Positions 27,801 through 37,303 of a DNA stretch of 64,000 bases are shown here, one piece after another. Position 1 is the first letter of the stretch. Each line of letters begins with the position of its first letter. The notes below the pieces were generated by a model. The model searched no databases and was not told the origin of the DNA. It saw only the letters and a program-made list of their open reading frames with translations. This stretch comes from CAYVQZ01 sp964453435 (lineage in GTDB: Bacteria; Abyssobacteria; SURF-5): NCBI GenBank assembly GCA_964453435.1, contig CAYVQZ010000011.1, forward strand, positions 1 through 64,000, read 5' to 3'. The position numbers and the translations under genes are program-made.

Positions 27801-28267
27801 AACTCGAGCGCAAGCTCGGAAAGGCGCTGGCGAAACGCGGTCTTACGATTGCCGTGGCCGAATCGTGTACCGGCGGACTCATAACGCATCTGATAACCAA
27901 TGTTCCCGGAAGCTCCAGCTACTTCGAGCGAGGATTCGTCGTGTACAGCAATCGCTCGAAGGAGGAAGTGTTGGGCGTGAAACCGGAAACGCTGCGACGC
28001 TACGGCGCCGTGAGCCGGCAGGCGGCGCGGGAAATGGCTGCCGGAGCGCGAAACGTGTCGGGAGCGAATATCGCGCTCGCTGTCACGGGAATCGCGGGTC
28101 CGATAAGTGACGATTCAAAAAAGCCTGTCGGACTCGTTTACCTTTCCATATGCCGCGATGACGGTTCGGTTCGCGTGCAAAAGCATATCTATTCCGGCAG
28201 CAGGCTTCAGGTCAAGAAGCAAAGCGCGCGGGCCGCGCTTGAACTCGTTCTCAAGAGCATCACATAG
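27797..28267 (+). CDS. pncC: nicotinamide-nucleotide amidase (CinA C-terminal domain)
   Basis: A 156-residue stand-alone CinA C-terminal domain that deamidates nicotinamide mononucleotide in NAD recycling. Motifs AESCTGGLI, FERGFVVYSN, YGAVSRQAAREMA and AVTGIAGP are conserved. The N-terminal CinA domain (MoCF-like) is absent, so it is the short PncC form. Its ATG overlaps the pgpA stop. Confidence 0.9.
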   Translation: MKLERKLGKALAKRGLTIAVAESCTGGLITHLITNVPGSSSYFERGFVVYSNRSKEEVLGVKPETLRRYGAVSRQAAREMAAGARNVSGANIALAVTGIAGPISDDSKKPVGLVYLSICRDDGSVRVQKHIYSGSRLQVKKQSARAALELVLKSIT

Positions 28268-28333
28268 GCGGGCGGGCAAAGAAGTGCCCGAAGGTTGTTT
28301 CTTTCTTTTATCGATGGAAGGGTGACGATTACA

Positions 28334-31300
28334 TTGCAACATTCCGAATTCGTACATCTGCATGTTCATACCGAATACAGCTTGCTCGACGGAGCGTGCA
28401 AGATACACAAATTACTGGACAGGGCGGCTGAGTACAAAATGCCTGCAGTTGCGATCACCGACCACGGAAATATGTTCGGTGTGATCGACTTCTGCAACGC
28501 GGCAAGAAAACGCAGCATCAAGCCCATTGTCGGCTCGGAAATGTATGTCGCCAAAGGTAAGCGGTCGGACCGCAAATCCACAAACAAGTCAAGAGATTAT
28601 CATCACCTTACCCTTCTCGTAAAAGACGAGCAGGGCTACAAGAACCTCATGTATCTGTCGACGCTCAGCTACCTGGAAGGGTTCTACTACAAACCCCGAA
28701 TCGACAAAGAAATTCTCGGAGAGTATTCCAGCGGGCTTACCGCTTTGAGCGGTTGTCTCGAGGGAGAGCCTGCAAGCCTCCTCCTGCAAGGCAAAAAGGA
28801 CATGGCCCTCGCCGCCGTGAGGAAGTATCAAGAGATATTCGGAGCCGAGAACTATTTCATCGAAATTCAGGATAACGGGCTTGAAGAGCAGAAAAGGGTC
28901 ATCCCTCATCTGCTGGACCTGGCAAAGGAAACCGGAGCGGGCCTTGTTGCCACAAACGACGTGCATTATGTGGACAAAGGCGATGCCATTGCGCAAGAGA
29001 CCCTCATGTGCATTCAGACGAATACAACAATCAAAGACCCCAACAGGCTGCGCTTCGGCACGCAGGAGTTCTATTTCAAATCGCCGAAACACATGGCGGC
29101 TTTGTTCGAATGTATTCCGGAAGCGCTAGAAAATTCCTTGGCCATTGCCGAACGATGCAACTATCAGCCGGGTGCGACCTCGCCCCAGCTTCCTCATTTC
29201 GAAGTGCCGCAGGGATATTCTCCGGACAGCTACCTGCGCGCATTGTGTGAGGAAGGCCTTCCTGAACGATACGCGCAAGTGACCGCGGAAATTCGGGACC
29301 GTCTCGAGATGGAGTTGGATGTCATTTCCAGAATGGGATATTCCGGATACTTCCTGATCGTGTCCGATTTCGTTCGGTTCGCGCGGTCGCGAAAGATTCC
29401 CGTTGGACCGGGAAGAGGCTCCGCGGCGGGCAGCCTTGTGGCCTATCTGCTTCGCATAACAAACCTGGACCCGCTCAAGCACGGGCTCATCTTTGAACGG
29501 TTTCTGAACCCGGAGAGAATCTCGCTTCCCGATATCGACATTGATTTCTGCTATGAGAGGCGAGGCGAGATAATCAATTATGTGATAGAGAAGTATCATA
29601 AGAATAATGTCGCCCAAATAATAACGTTCGGCACGATGGCCGCAAAGGCCGCAATCCGCGATGTCGGACGCGCCCTCGGTCTCCCGTATGGGAGGGTTGA
29701 CGAGATCGCAAAGCTTGTTCCCAACGAACTCAACATCACTCTGAAAGATTCAATCGAGCGAGTACCCGAGTTGCAACACAGTAGGAAGGAAGACCCCGAA
29801 GTCTCGCAGTTGCTGGAGATAGCACAGTCACTCGAGGGCGTTGCCCGGCATGCGTCCACTCACGCAGCCGGCGTTGTAATCTCCCCCAGGCCGATTTACG
29901 AGTTCGTCCCGCTCTATCAAAGCGGCTCCGGCGACGTCACGACTCAGTACTCCATGACGAACCTCGAGGAAATCGGATTGCTGAAAATGGATTTTCTGGG
30001 CCTCAAGACGCTCACGGTGATCGACCAAACGATTTCATTGATCAGGGAAGAAACCGGAAAACCGCTCAATATCGATGAGGTTCAACTGGATGATGGGGCC
30101 ACGTACGAACTCCTGAACAAAGCCCAAACACTCGGGGTGTTCCAACTGGAAAGTACGGGAATGCGCGACCTCGCCCGAAAAGTGGGCATCGATAATTTCG
30201 AGGACCTCGTCGCGCTCGTCGCGCTGTTTCGGCCCGGCCCAATGCACATGTTGCCCGACTACATCAAGCGCAAACACGGTGAGATCGAGATCACCTACGA
30301 CGCTCCTGCCCTCGAGCCGATCCTGAAGGAAACGTATGGCGTCATGCTCTACCAGGAACAGGTCATGAAAATAGCGAGCGAAGTGGGCGGCTTCTCGATG
30401 AGCGAGGCCGACATCCTTCGAAAGGCAATGGGGAAGAAGATACCGGAGGTGATGGAAAAGTATCGGGAGGAGTTCGTAAAAAGGGCGTCGAAGAACGGCG
30501 TGTCTGCGGAGGTTGCCGAGCAGACTTACAAGAAGATGGCCCAGTTTGCCGGGTATGGCTTCAATAAATCGCACAGTGCGGCCTATGCGCTCATCGCATA
30601 TCAAACCGCATACCTCAAAGCGAATTATCCCGTTCAGTATATGGCTGCCCTGTTAAGCAGCGAAGTGGGCAATACCGCAAAACTGGCGGCTTATATCGAA
30701 GAATGTCGCAGAATGAATATCCCCGTGTTGCCGCCCGACGTCAACGCCAGTCATCTGAAATTCACCGTGACCGACGGCAAAATTCGGTTCGGTCTCGCCG
30801 CGGTCAAGAACGTTGGCGAAAATGCTATCAAGGCAATTATTGAAGAGAGGTCAAATGCCGGCCCGTTTCGGTCGTTATTCGATTTTTGTTCCCGGGTCGG
30901 CGCGCGCCTCGTGAATAAACGGGTAATCGAAAGTCTTGTCAAATGCGGGGCGTTCGATACATTGGAAGAGAAAAGGAGCAGGCTTTTCGCTGCTATCGAT
31001 GCTGCGCTCGAACAGGGGCAGACCGCGCAGCGCGACAAGCAGATGGGACAGACGCTGCTGTTCGACATGGCGGAGGAGAAATCGTTCGCTCCGGCGGTTT
31101 ATCCCGACGTGGAGGACTGGCCGGATTTCCTGAAATTGAAATACGAGAAAGAAGTGCTCGGCCTTTTCATCTCGGGAAATCCACTGTCGCAGTATGGGGA
31201 CCGGCTGCGCACGCTGACGACGTGCAGCTCGACCGAGCTCCCGAAGGCAAGCGAGGGCGCGACGGTTGTTGTGGGAGGAATGGTCGCAAAGATAAAGACC

Positions 31301-31783
31301 TATGTGCCAAAGCGAAAACAGGAGCGCATGGCGTTCGTCACGCTCGAAGACATGGATGGCTTTATGGAGGTTATCGTGTTCTCCGACCTGTTCAGTCGAA
31401 GCTCGAATCTGCTCCACGAGGATTCGCTCGTGATGATCTCCGGACGGGTGAGCTACAAAGACACCGAGCCGAAAGTCATAGCCGAAAATATTGTTCCGAT
31501 AACGAAGGCCGAAGAGGAGTTCGCTCGCGCCTCACACATCAGATTCATGACAACCGCCATGGAGGAAAGCTCGCTCGAAGAGCTTGCCGAACTAATAGCC
31601 GCTCACAAGGGGAATTGCAAGTTATTTTTTCATTGCGTCACTCAGGATAACCACGAAGTGATCATCGAGTCCTCATTTGCCGGCGGCCTGAAACCCGGGC
31701 GCGAGACCAGAGAGCAGATAGAGGCTCTCATGGGGCAGGGCTCGATTTGGTTCAGTGCGAGCAGCGACGCAACATTTTCATGA
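28334..31783 (+). CDS. dnaE: DNA polymerase III alpha subunit
   Basis: Replicative polymerase catalytic subunit, about 1150 residues. The PHP domain opens with FVHLHVHTEYSLLDG; palm-domain metal ligands lie in LPDIDIDFCYERR; the beta-clamp and OB-fold region (VVVGGMVAKIKTYVPKRK) follows near the C-terminus. Length and order fit the DnaE1 type. The frame is open back to TTG 28295 and GTG 28322, but TTG 28334 has GGAAGGG 11 bases upstream and gives the family N-terminus, so I use it. It follows pncC by 66 bases. Confidence 0.95.
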   Translation: MQHSEFVHLHVHTEYSLLDGACKIHKLLDRAAEYKMPAVAITDHGNMFGVIDFCNAARKRSIKPIVGSEMYVAKGKRSDRKSTNKSRDYHHLTLLVKDEQGYKNLMYLSTLSYLEGFYYKPRIDKEILGEYSSGLTALSGCLEGEPASLLLQGKKDMALAAVRKYQEIFGAENYFIEIQDNGLEEQKRVIPHLLDLAKETGAGLVATNDVHYVDKGDAIAQETLMCIQTNTTIKDPNRLRFGTQEFYFKSPKHMAALFECIPEALENSLAIAERCNYQPGATSPQLPHFEVPQGYSPDSYLRALCEEGLPERYAQVTAEIRDRLEMELDVISRMGYSGYFLIVSDFVRFARSRKIPVGPGRGSAAGSLVAYLLRITNLDPLKHGLIFERFLNPERISLPDIDIDFCYERRGEIINYVIEKYHKNNVAQIITFGTMAAKAAIRDVGRALGLPYGRVDEIAKLVPNELNITLKDSIERVPELQHSRKEDPEVSQLLEIAQSLEGVARHASTHAAGVVISPRPIYEFVPLYQSGSGDVTTQYSMTNLEEIGLLKMDFLGLKTLTVIDQTISLIREETGKPLNIDEVQLDDGATYELLNKAQTLGVFQLESTGMRDLARKVGIDNFEDLVALVALFRPGPMHMLPDYIKRKHGEIEITYDAPALEPILKETYGVMLYQEQVMKIASEVGGFSMSEADILRKAMGKKIPEVMEKYREEFVKRASKNGVSAEVAEQTYKKMAQFAGYGFNKSHSAAYALIAYQTAYLKANYPVQYMAALLSSEVGNTAKLAAYIEECRRMNIPVLPPDVNASHLKFTVTDGKIRFGLAAVKNVGENAIKAIIEERSNAGPFRSLFDFCSRVGARLVNKRVIESLVKCGAFDTLEEKRSRLFAAIDAALEQGQTAQRDKQMGQTLLFDMAEEKSFAPAVYPDVEDWPDFLKLKYEKEVLGLFISGNPLSQYGDRLRTLTTCSSTELPKASEGATVVVGGMVAKIKTYVPKRKQERMAFVTLEDMDGFMEVIVFSDLFSRSSNLLHEDSLVMISGRVSYKDTEPKVIAENIVPITKAEEEFARASHIRFMTTAMEESSLEELAELIAAHKGNCKLFFHCVTQDNHEVIIESSFAGGLKPGRETREQIEALMGQGSIWFSASSDATFS

Positions 31784-31825
31784 TGTCCGGCTTTCTCCGC
31801 CCCGGAGGCGCATCACGGTTTTTTT

Positions 31826-31854
31826 TTGACAATAACTCTTCACGGTGTTATATT
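31826..31854 (+). promoter_or_regulatory. sigma-70 promoter of the outer membrane protein gene
   Basis: TTGACA at 31826-31831, 17-base spacer, TATATT at 31849-31854: close to consensus and about 105 bases before the start codon. The T run just upstream may also help end the dnaE transcript (short CTCCG/CGGAG stem), but that is weak. Confidence 0.75.
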
Positions 31855-31960
31855 CTTCCCCCAGTTGTTCCTGTCTTGCGTTAATACGGCAAACACGCGG
31901 AAGAAGGCCGACCGGTGATTGCGACCAGCGGCGGAATCATTGAGTTGAAAGGAACGAGGA

Positions 31961-33649
31961 ATGCGAGCGATAGCGGTGTCCGTATGTTTGTCGTTCATTC
32001 TGTTATCACCTTCCTTCGCCCATCCATTGGCCCAAGAGTATCACATGTTGGACACCGAGGAAGCTTTTACGATCGGTCAGGGAAATTTCCGAACCGATGT
32101 CGAGTTTGGAGTTACCAAGCAGCCCGACGCGTCGGAGCTTTATAACATTCCCCGCTTCCGTCTCATCTACGGATTAAGCGAGTGGGCCGATATCGAATTC
32201 GAGTACGATTACCTCATCCTCAGGGACGGCGATTTCGTCGACTTCAGCAGCGGAGTTCGCAAGGAAAGCTACGATGAGGAGGGAACAGGCGACCTCAGGA
32301 TAAAAGTCAAAGTCGTGCCCTGCGAATTTGGTATCCACCGTCTCGGGATTCAAGGCATAGCAAAGCTGCCGATGGCGGAACAAGACAAGGGCTTGGGGAC
32401 GAATGAAACAGATTTCACATGGCAAATTCTGTTTTCCAGCGATTGGGGGCTTCTAAAAACCCATCTCAACGCCGGATTTGCCGTGATAGGCGACCCCTCT
32501 CGAAACGGGAATCAAAACGATTCACTTGTCTGGGGTGTCGGCGGCGAGTACGCGTTGACCGATTCGTTAACGCTCATGGCGGAAATAGAAGGTTCCACGG
32601 ATGCCGAGCAGAGCACCGTTGGGTCCACCGAGAGCGTTGCCGAGAGTTCGGAGGGAGACGCGCGTGCGCGGGTACGGCTCGCGTTGACCGGACCTATTGG
32701 CGCTTGGAGATGGGGCGCAAGTGGTTTTAAAGGGGTAAACGGTCATACCGAAGACTGGGGCGTTCAGGTCGGCATGAGCAAAACGTGGGGACTCGGCGGG
32801 CCGACCGACCAGGCGACTCCGCCCGCAAGGGAAAAAGGCAAAGCGGCGGTTAAGTCATATTATAATCCTCTCAAGACAGAGGAAGCATACACAATCGGTG
32901 AGCGAAACTTCCGTTCCGAACTCGGGTTCGGATACGTCAACCAGCCGGATGATTCCGATTTATACATCATGCCGGATGTGGTGTTGGGATGGGGCATCGG
33001 ACCATGGGCGGATTTGGAAGTCGGCGTACAGTATCTTTTTGTTGAGGACACCGCCACGTTTGACGCTGACGGGTCTGTTTTGAACGACGACATCGACAAG
33101 GACGGAATCGGCGATGTGCGGGTGAAAGTCAAGCTCTCTCCCTTTGGCTGCAGATACGGAAGACTGGGCCTTCACCTTGTTACAAAGGTTCCGAGCGCGG
33201 ATGATGACCATGCCCTCGGTACGGACGAAACCGATTTTATAGCAAAAGGACTGTTCTCCACCGATTGGCATCAGGTTTTTGGAAACTCGCTCCTCGGGCG
33301 GCTGAAAACGCACGTGAATGCCGGCGTCGCGGTTCAGTCCGACCGCCGGCAGGTTGGCGCCCAGCAAGATTATCTGGTGTGGGGAGTAGCCGGAGAGTAC
33401 GGTGTAACGCGCGTGCTTACTCTATGGGCGGAAGTTGAAGGGGCGACCAACGGAAGGAACACCAGAAATATTTCCGAGGGCGATTTCGGAAATGCACATG
33501 CCGAAGCGCGTCTCGGACTCACGGGGCCCATGCCTCACATCGGCTTCCTGCACGATTGGAAATGGGGCGCCTCCGCGTCCGTGGGGTTGAATAACCATTC
33601 GCGCGATTGGACCGCCAACCTGGGATTCAGTCATACGTGGGGAGAATAA
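31961..33649 (+). CDS. internally duplicated outer membrane beta-barrel-like protein
   Basis: A 562-residue exported protein; signal peptide of about 20 residues (MRAIAVSVCLSFILLSPSFA) followed by HPLAQEYHMLDTEEAFTIG. Two homologous halves: TEEAFTIGQGNFRTDVEFG at about 31-50 matches TEEAYTIGERNFRSELGFG at about 305-325; GTGDLRIKVKV matches GIGDVRVKVKL; LGTNETDFTWQILFSSDW matches LGTDETDFIAKGLFSTDW; both halves end in TWG. Each half alternates hydrophobic residues as barrel strands do and resembles the transporter/phenol MetA-degradation-like family of outer membrane proteins. Preceded by AAAGGAACGAGGA. Function unknown; channel or surface role inferred. Confidence 0.75.
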   Translation: MRAIAVSVCLSFILLSPSFAHPLAQEYHMLDTEEAFTIGQGNFRTDVEFGVTKQPDASELYNIPRFRLIYGLSEWADIEFEYDYLILRDGDFVDFSSGVRKESYDEEGTGDLRIKVKVVPCEFGIHRLGIQGIAKLPMAEQDKGLGTNETDFTWQILFSSDWGLLKTHLNAGFAVIGDPSRNGNQNDSLVWGVGGEYALTDSLTLMAEIEGSTDAEQSTVGSTESVAESSEGDARARVRLALTGPIGAWRWGASGFKGVNGHTEDWGVQVGMSKTWGLGGPTDQATPPAREKGKAAVKSYYNPLKTEEAYTIGERNFRSELGFGYVNQPDDSDLYIMPDVVLGWGIGPWADLEVGVQYLFVEDTATFDADGSVLNDDIDKDGIGDVRVKVKLSPFGCRYGRLGLHLVTKVPSADDDHALGTDETDFIAKGLFSTDWHQVFGNSLLGRLKTHVNAGVAVQSDRRQVGAQQDYLVWGVAGEYGVTRVLTLWAEVEGATNGRNTRNISEGDFGNAHAEARLGLTGPMPHIGFLHDWKWGASASVGLNNHSRDWTANLGFSHTWGE

Positions 33650-33835
33650 ATCCTCCGGGAAGGGACTGGTTGGCAAGAGCCCTTCGCCGCCTCCTGAAAC
33701 AAACCGCGTCTTCGTGCTGGTCTTTCTCCGCGTCCTTGTCTGATTCGGTCGTGTTGTGCAAAAAGACTGTTTTTTTTCATAGTATCTTCGCTTCGTTCCC
33801 GGCGCAGTCCTCTCTTCGTCCGTTCAGATTGCCGC

Positions 33836-33864
33836 TTGAGTTTTCATGGGCGTTCCCCTATAAT
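33836..33864 (+). promoter_or_regulatory. sigma-70 promoter of the LPS inner-core operon
   Basis: TTGAGT at 33836-33841, 17-base spacer, TATAAT at 33859-33864, about 65 bases before the acyltransferase start, which itself has AAGGGAGGT. It probably drives the whole 33930-40448 gene run. Confidence 0.7.
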
Positions 33865-33929
33865 AAAAACAAAATTATAGTCCTTTGAATGCAAAAGGGT
33901 TACGACATTTGCAGCGCGAAGGGAGGTAG

Positions 33930-34826
33930 ATGAAACGCCTGATTCTGGGGGGGGTGGCGGCGGCGCTGATATTCATTTTTACGAGGTTGTCACCCGCAGC
34001 CGCCGGCCGCATCGGGATTATAATAGGCGACATAGCGAGGATGGTGGATAAGCGCCACCGTGTCGTTGCGCGCAAGAATCTCAGAATGGCCTTTGGCGGG
34101 CAGAAGTCCGAGGCCGAGATAAACCAGATAATCAAAGAAGTCTTCCGAAATATCGGTCAGACCGCGACGGAATTTTTTCAAATCCCCGCTCTAACATACG
34201 AGAAAGCGCGCGCGATCATCACTCCGGAGTTTCGCGAGCGATTAGATGACTGCCTCAGAGCCGGGAAGGGGATCGTGCTCGTTGCGTCACATTTCGGCAA
34301 CTGGGAACTCATGGCGGCTGCGGGCGCAGTGGCGGGATACAAGATATCGGCGGTAGTGCGGCCGCTCGATGACCCGGTTCTGGAGGAGATCGTGCAGGAG
34401 ACCAGAGAATCTTCCGGGTTACGCATTATTCCGCGTCGCATCTCGGCTCTGGCAGCCGTCCGGCGGCTGAAACAAAACGAGATCGTCGGCATCCTTGCCG
34501 ACCAGAACACGCGGAAACAGAATGTATTCGTCGATTTCTTTGGTATAAAGACCGCCACCACGCCGGGACCCGCGTTGCTTGCTCTGAGAACCGGCGCAAT
34601 TCTGTTGCCTGTTTTTATGATGCGAGAGGGACCCGGCAAACACAGATTGATTGTCGAAAAACCGATCGCGGTCGTTCGCAGCGGCGACGAGGAATCCGAT
34701 GTCGTTGCAACGACCCAAAAATGTGCTGATATTCTGGAAGAGTATGTGCGGAGGTTCCCGTCCCAATGGTTGTGGGTCCACCGGCGGTGGCGCACCAGGC
34801 CCCCCGGCGAGGAGCCCACGTACTGA
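33930..34826 (+). CDS. LpxL/HtrB-type lipid A acyltransferase
   Basis: A 298-residue membrane-anchored acyltransferase. An N-terminal hydrophobic helix (about 4-20) is followed by the catalytic motif SHFGNWELM (about 116-124), matching the HxxxxD/E box of late acyltransferases, and further conserved phrases ILADQNTRKQNVFVDFFG, ATTPGPALLALRTGA and QWLWVHRRWRTRP at the C-terminus. Members add secondary acyl chains to lipid A. First gene of a packed operon with heptose biosynthesis genes, supporting an LPS role. Confidence 0.88.
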   Translation: MKRLILGGVAAALIFIFTRLSPAAAGRIGIIIGDIARMVDKRHRVVARKNLRMAFGGQKSEAEINQIIKEVFRNIGQTATEFFQIPALTYEKARAIITPEFRERLDDCLRAGKGIVLVASHFGNWELMAAAGAVAGYKISAVVRPLDDPVLEEIVQETRESSGLRIIPRRISALAAVRRLKQNEIVGILADQNTRKQNVFVDFFGIKTATTPGPALLALRTGAILLPVFMMREGPGKHRLIVEKPIAVVRSGDEESDVVATTQKCADILEEYVRRFPSQWLWVHRRWRTRPPGEEPTY

Positions 34827-34847
34827 GCGAATCGCAGAGGAAAATCA

Positions 34848-35804
34848 ATGAGAGAGGGCAAGGACTTCAAGCCGGCTGATCTCAATCGAGTTCGTACGCA
34901 CAGCATACATGGCAGAAAAACGAAGGTATCCGTGCGTCAATTTGCCTCGGCGCCTCCGCCTCATGCGGGATTTGCGGAATTTATCGGGTCACTTCCCGAC
35001 GTGTTGGCGGCCTCGAACCTGAAACGGGTCATCCGCGATATTGTCTCCGCAAAGAAAAAAGGCAGGCCGATAGTTGCCGCGCTCGGAGGCCATGTGGTGA
35101 AATGCGGGCTTGGCCCGGTGCTCGTCGATTTGATGGAGAGAGGCTTCATCACGGCGGTGGCGATGCATGGCGCCACTGCGATACATGATTACGAAATCTC
35201 GCTCGTGGGACGAACCTCCGAAGATGTCGCAACCGTTTTGAAAGATGGCTCATTCGGGATGGCGCGCGAAACTCCGGCAGCGTTCAAACGCGCTGCCGAG
35301 GAAGCCGCACACAGAGAGCTCGGACTCGGGAAGTCCCTCGGAAAGTTGATCCTCTCCGAAGAAACCCCTTGCCGTGAGCACAGTGTTTTGGCCGCGGCAG
35401 CCAGGCTCGGGCTGCCCGCCGCCGTGCTGCTGGCTCTCGGGACCGATACCATCTGTATGCATCCCGACTTCTGTCCCGATACGCTGGCACGCGCCAGTCA
35501 TCTCGATTTCCGCATCCTCGTGTCCGTTGTGTCCCGGTTGGAGGGCGGCGTCTGGATGAATATCGGGTCTGCCGTTGTTTTACCCGAAGTCTTCCTCAAG
35601 GCACTCAGCCTCGCACGCAATCTTGGCTCAAAAGTCGAGAAATTCACAGCAGTCAATTTAGACATGCGCCAGCACTATCGCCCGAACACGAACGTCGTTG
35701 GTCGGTCTACCAGGCAAGGGTATTCCATTACCGGCCATCACGAGATCATGCTTCCGCTTTTGCGCATGGGGATCATTTCGGCGGCCGAGAGGAAAACCAA
35801 ATGA
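34848..35804 (+). CDS. conserved protein of unknown function in the heptose operon (DHS-like fold suspected)
   Basis: A 318-residue soluble protein. Notable segments are GGHVVKCGLGPVLVDLMERG (about 80-100), MHGATAIHDYEISLVGRTSEDV (about 107-128), LGTDTICMHPDFC, GGVWMNIGSAVVLPEVFLKA and the C-terminal YRPNTNVV...GYSITGHHE. I recall this as a widespread bacterial family often found beside hldE; it is sometimes linked to the deoxyhypusine synthase fold, but I cannot confirm that. It lies 21 bases after the acyltransferase and overlaps hldE by four bases, so it is translationally coupled to heptose synthesis. No established function. Confidence 0.7.
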   Translation: MREGKDFKPADLNRVRTHSIHGRKTKVSVRQFASAPPPHAGFAEFIGSLPDVLAASNLKRVIRDIVSAKKKGRPIVAALGGHVVKCGLGPVLVDLMERGFITAVAMHGATAIHDYEISLVGRTSEDVATVLKDGSFGMARETPAAFKRAAEEAAHRELGLGKSLGKLILSEETPCREHSVLAAAARLGLPAAVLLALGTDTICMHPDFCPDTLARASHLDFRILVSVVSRLEGGVWMNIGSAVVLPEVFLKALSLARNLGSKVEKFTAVNLDMRQHYRPNTNVVGRSTRQGYSITGHHEIMLPLLRMGIISAAERKTK

Positions 35805-37303
35805 AAGCACAACTTCTGACGCTGCTCGAGTCGATTCGCGCTCCGAATGTCCTGGTTGTCGGAGACATGATGCTCGATGTCTACGTATGGGGCCATGTCG
35901 ACCGAATTTCGCCCGAAGCTCCGATCCAGGTGCTGAAGGTGGAATCGGAAGAACCGCGACCCGGCGGGGCAGGGAATGTAGCAAATAATCTCGTTGCATT
36001 GGGAGCACATGTCTCATGCTGTGCGGTTGTCGGCGATGACCACAATGGCCGCTCGCTGTGTCGGATGCTCGAGAAAATGGGAATCGACTCCTCCGGCGTA
36101 TTGCGCGACAAGGCCAGGCCGACCACGGTGAAAACGAGAATGATCGCCCACGGCCAACAGCTGCTCCGGGTCGACCGCGAAGATGACTGCCCGCTCGATA
36201 AAGGTCTCGGGGAAAAAATGATTCAACACATCGAGGACCGCCTTCCGTGGTGCGATGTGGCGCTGCTTTCTGATTACGCAAAAGGGACGATTCCCGACCG
36301 CTTGCTCACGGAGATTCTCGCGCGTTGCAAGAAGGGGAAAAAACCTGTCTTGATCGACCCATCACGGCATCGTAATTACCGTCTTTATAACGGGTGCACC
36401 GTATTGAAACCAAACAGAGCCGAAGCGGAGTCGGCCGCCGGCGTCAAGATAGAGAACGAGAAGTCACTGAAAGCGGCGGCTGCAAAAATCATGAACACGA
36501 GCAAGCCCTCCTATCTCGTGATAACCCGAGGCAGCGAGGGGATGACCATCTTCGACGGTTCAAACGCGCCTCAGCACATAGCCGGTTTAAGCCGCACTGT
36601 TTTCGACATAACCGGCGCCGGCGACACCGTTCTCTCCCTGCTCGGGTTTGTTCTCGCCGGCGGAGGAACAATGCGCGAAGCGGCCGAGATCGCCAATGTG
36701 GCAGCCGGGATATCCGTTGGCAAGGTCGGCGCCGTCCCGGTGTCGAAAACCGAGATTATCGGGGATTTGTTGAGCGTGCAGCACATGGCGTCGCACAAGC
36801 TGAAGTCGTTCGATGAGATCGAGTCCGTCTGCAAGGAGCATCGCCGGCAAAAAGAGAAAATTGTCTTTGCCAACGGATGTTTTGACTTGCTCCATGCCGG
36901 CCATATCAAGTTGTTCCAGTTTGCGAAAAACATGGGCGAGGTTCTCGTTGTCGGTTTGAACTCGGACGAATCGGTCAGAAAACTGAAGGGGCCCGGAAGA
37001 CCTGTCCTGGGACAGAATGAACGCTCTTTTCTGCTCTCCGCCCTCGAACACGTTGACTACGTTGTGGTATTCGAAGAAAGGACACCTCTCAAACTGATTA
37101 GGAAAATAAGGCCCGATGTCCTCGTGAAGGGAGCGGACTACACGAAAGACACCGTGGTAGGGCGGGAATTCGTCGAGTCATACGGCGGACGAGTCGAACT
37201 TGCGCCTCTTGTTGACGGCGTGTCCAGTTCGGATATCATGTCGCGGATCGCCGGTCATGGCAAGGATACCCGAAAGCAGGGAATTGGGAAAAAATATGAA
37301 TGA
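35801..37303 (+). CDS. hldE: bifunctional heptose-7-phosphate kinase / heptose-1-phosphate adenylyltransferase
   Basis: A 500-residue fused enzyme of ADP-heptose synthesis. Residues about 1-330 are a PfkB-type kinase (RPGGAGNVANNL; ATP/anion-hole motif DITGAGDTVLSLLGF). Residues about 350-490 are a nucleotidyltransferase (FANGCFDLLHAGHIKLF, GLNSDESVRKLKGPGRPV, GADYTKDTVVG). It adds phosphate at C1 of D,D-heptose 7-phosphate and, after GmhB acts, activates it with ATP. Domain order matches E. coli HldE. It overlaps the preceding gene by four bases and gmhB by eight. No gmhA is in the window. Confidence 0.95.
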   Translation: MKAQLLTLLESIRAPNVLVVGDMMLDVYVWGHVDRISPEAPIQVLKVESEEPRPGGAGNVANNLVALGAHVSCCAVVGDDHNGRSLCRMLEKMGIDSSGVLRDKARPTTVKTRMIAHGQQLLRVDREDDCPLDKGLGEKMIQHIEDRLPWCDVALLSDYAKGTIPDRLLTEILARCKKGKKPVLIDPSRHRNYRLYNGCTVLKPNRAEAESAAGVKIENEKSLKAAAAKIMNTSKPSYLVITRGSEGMTIFDGSNAPQHIAGLSRTVFDITGAGDTVLSLLGFVLAGGGTMREAAEIANVAAGISVGKVGAVPVSKTEIIGDLLSVQHMASHKLKSFDEIESVCKEHRRQKEKIVFANGCFDLLHAGHIKLFQFAKNMGEVLVVGLNSDESVRKLKGPGRPVLGQNERSFLLSALEHVDYVVVFEERTPLKLIRKIRPDVLVKGADYTKDTVVGREFVESYGGRVELAPLVDGVSSSDIMSRIAGHGKDTRKQGIGKKYE

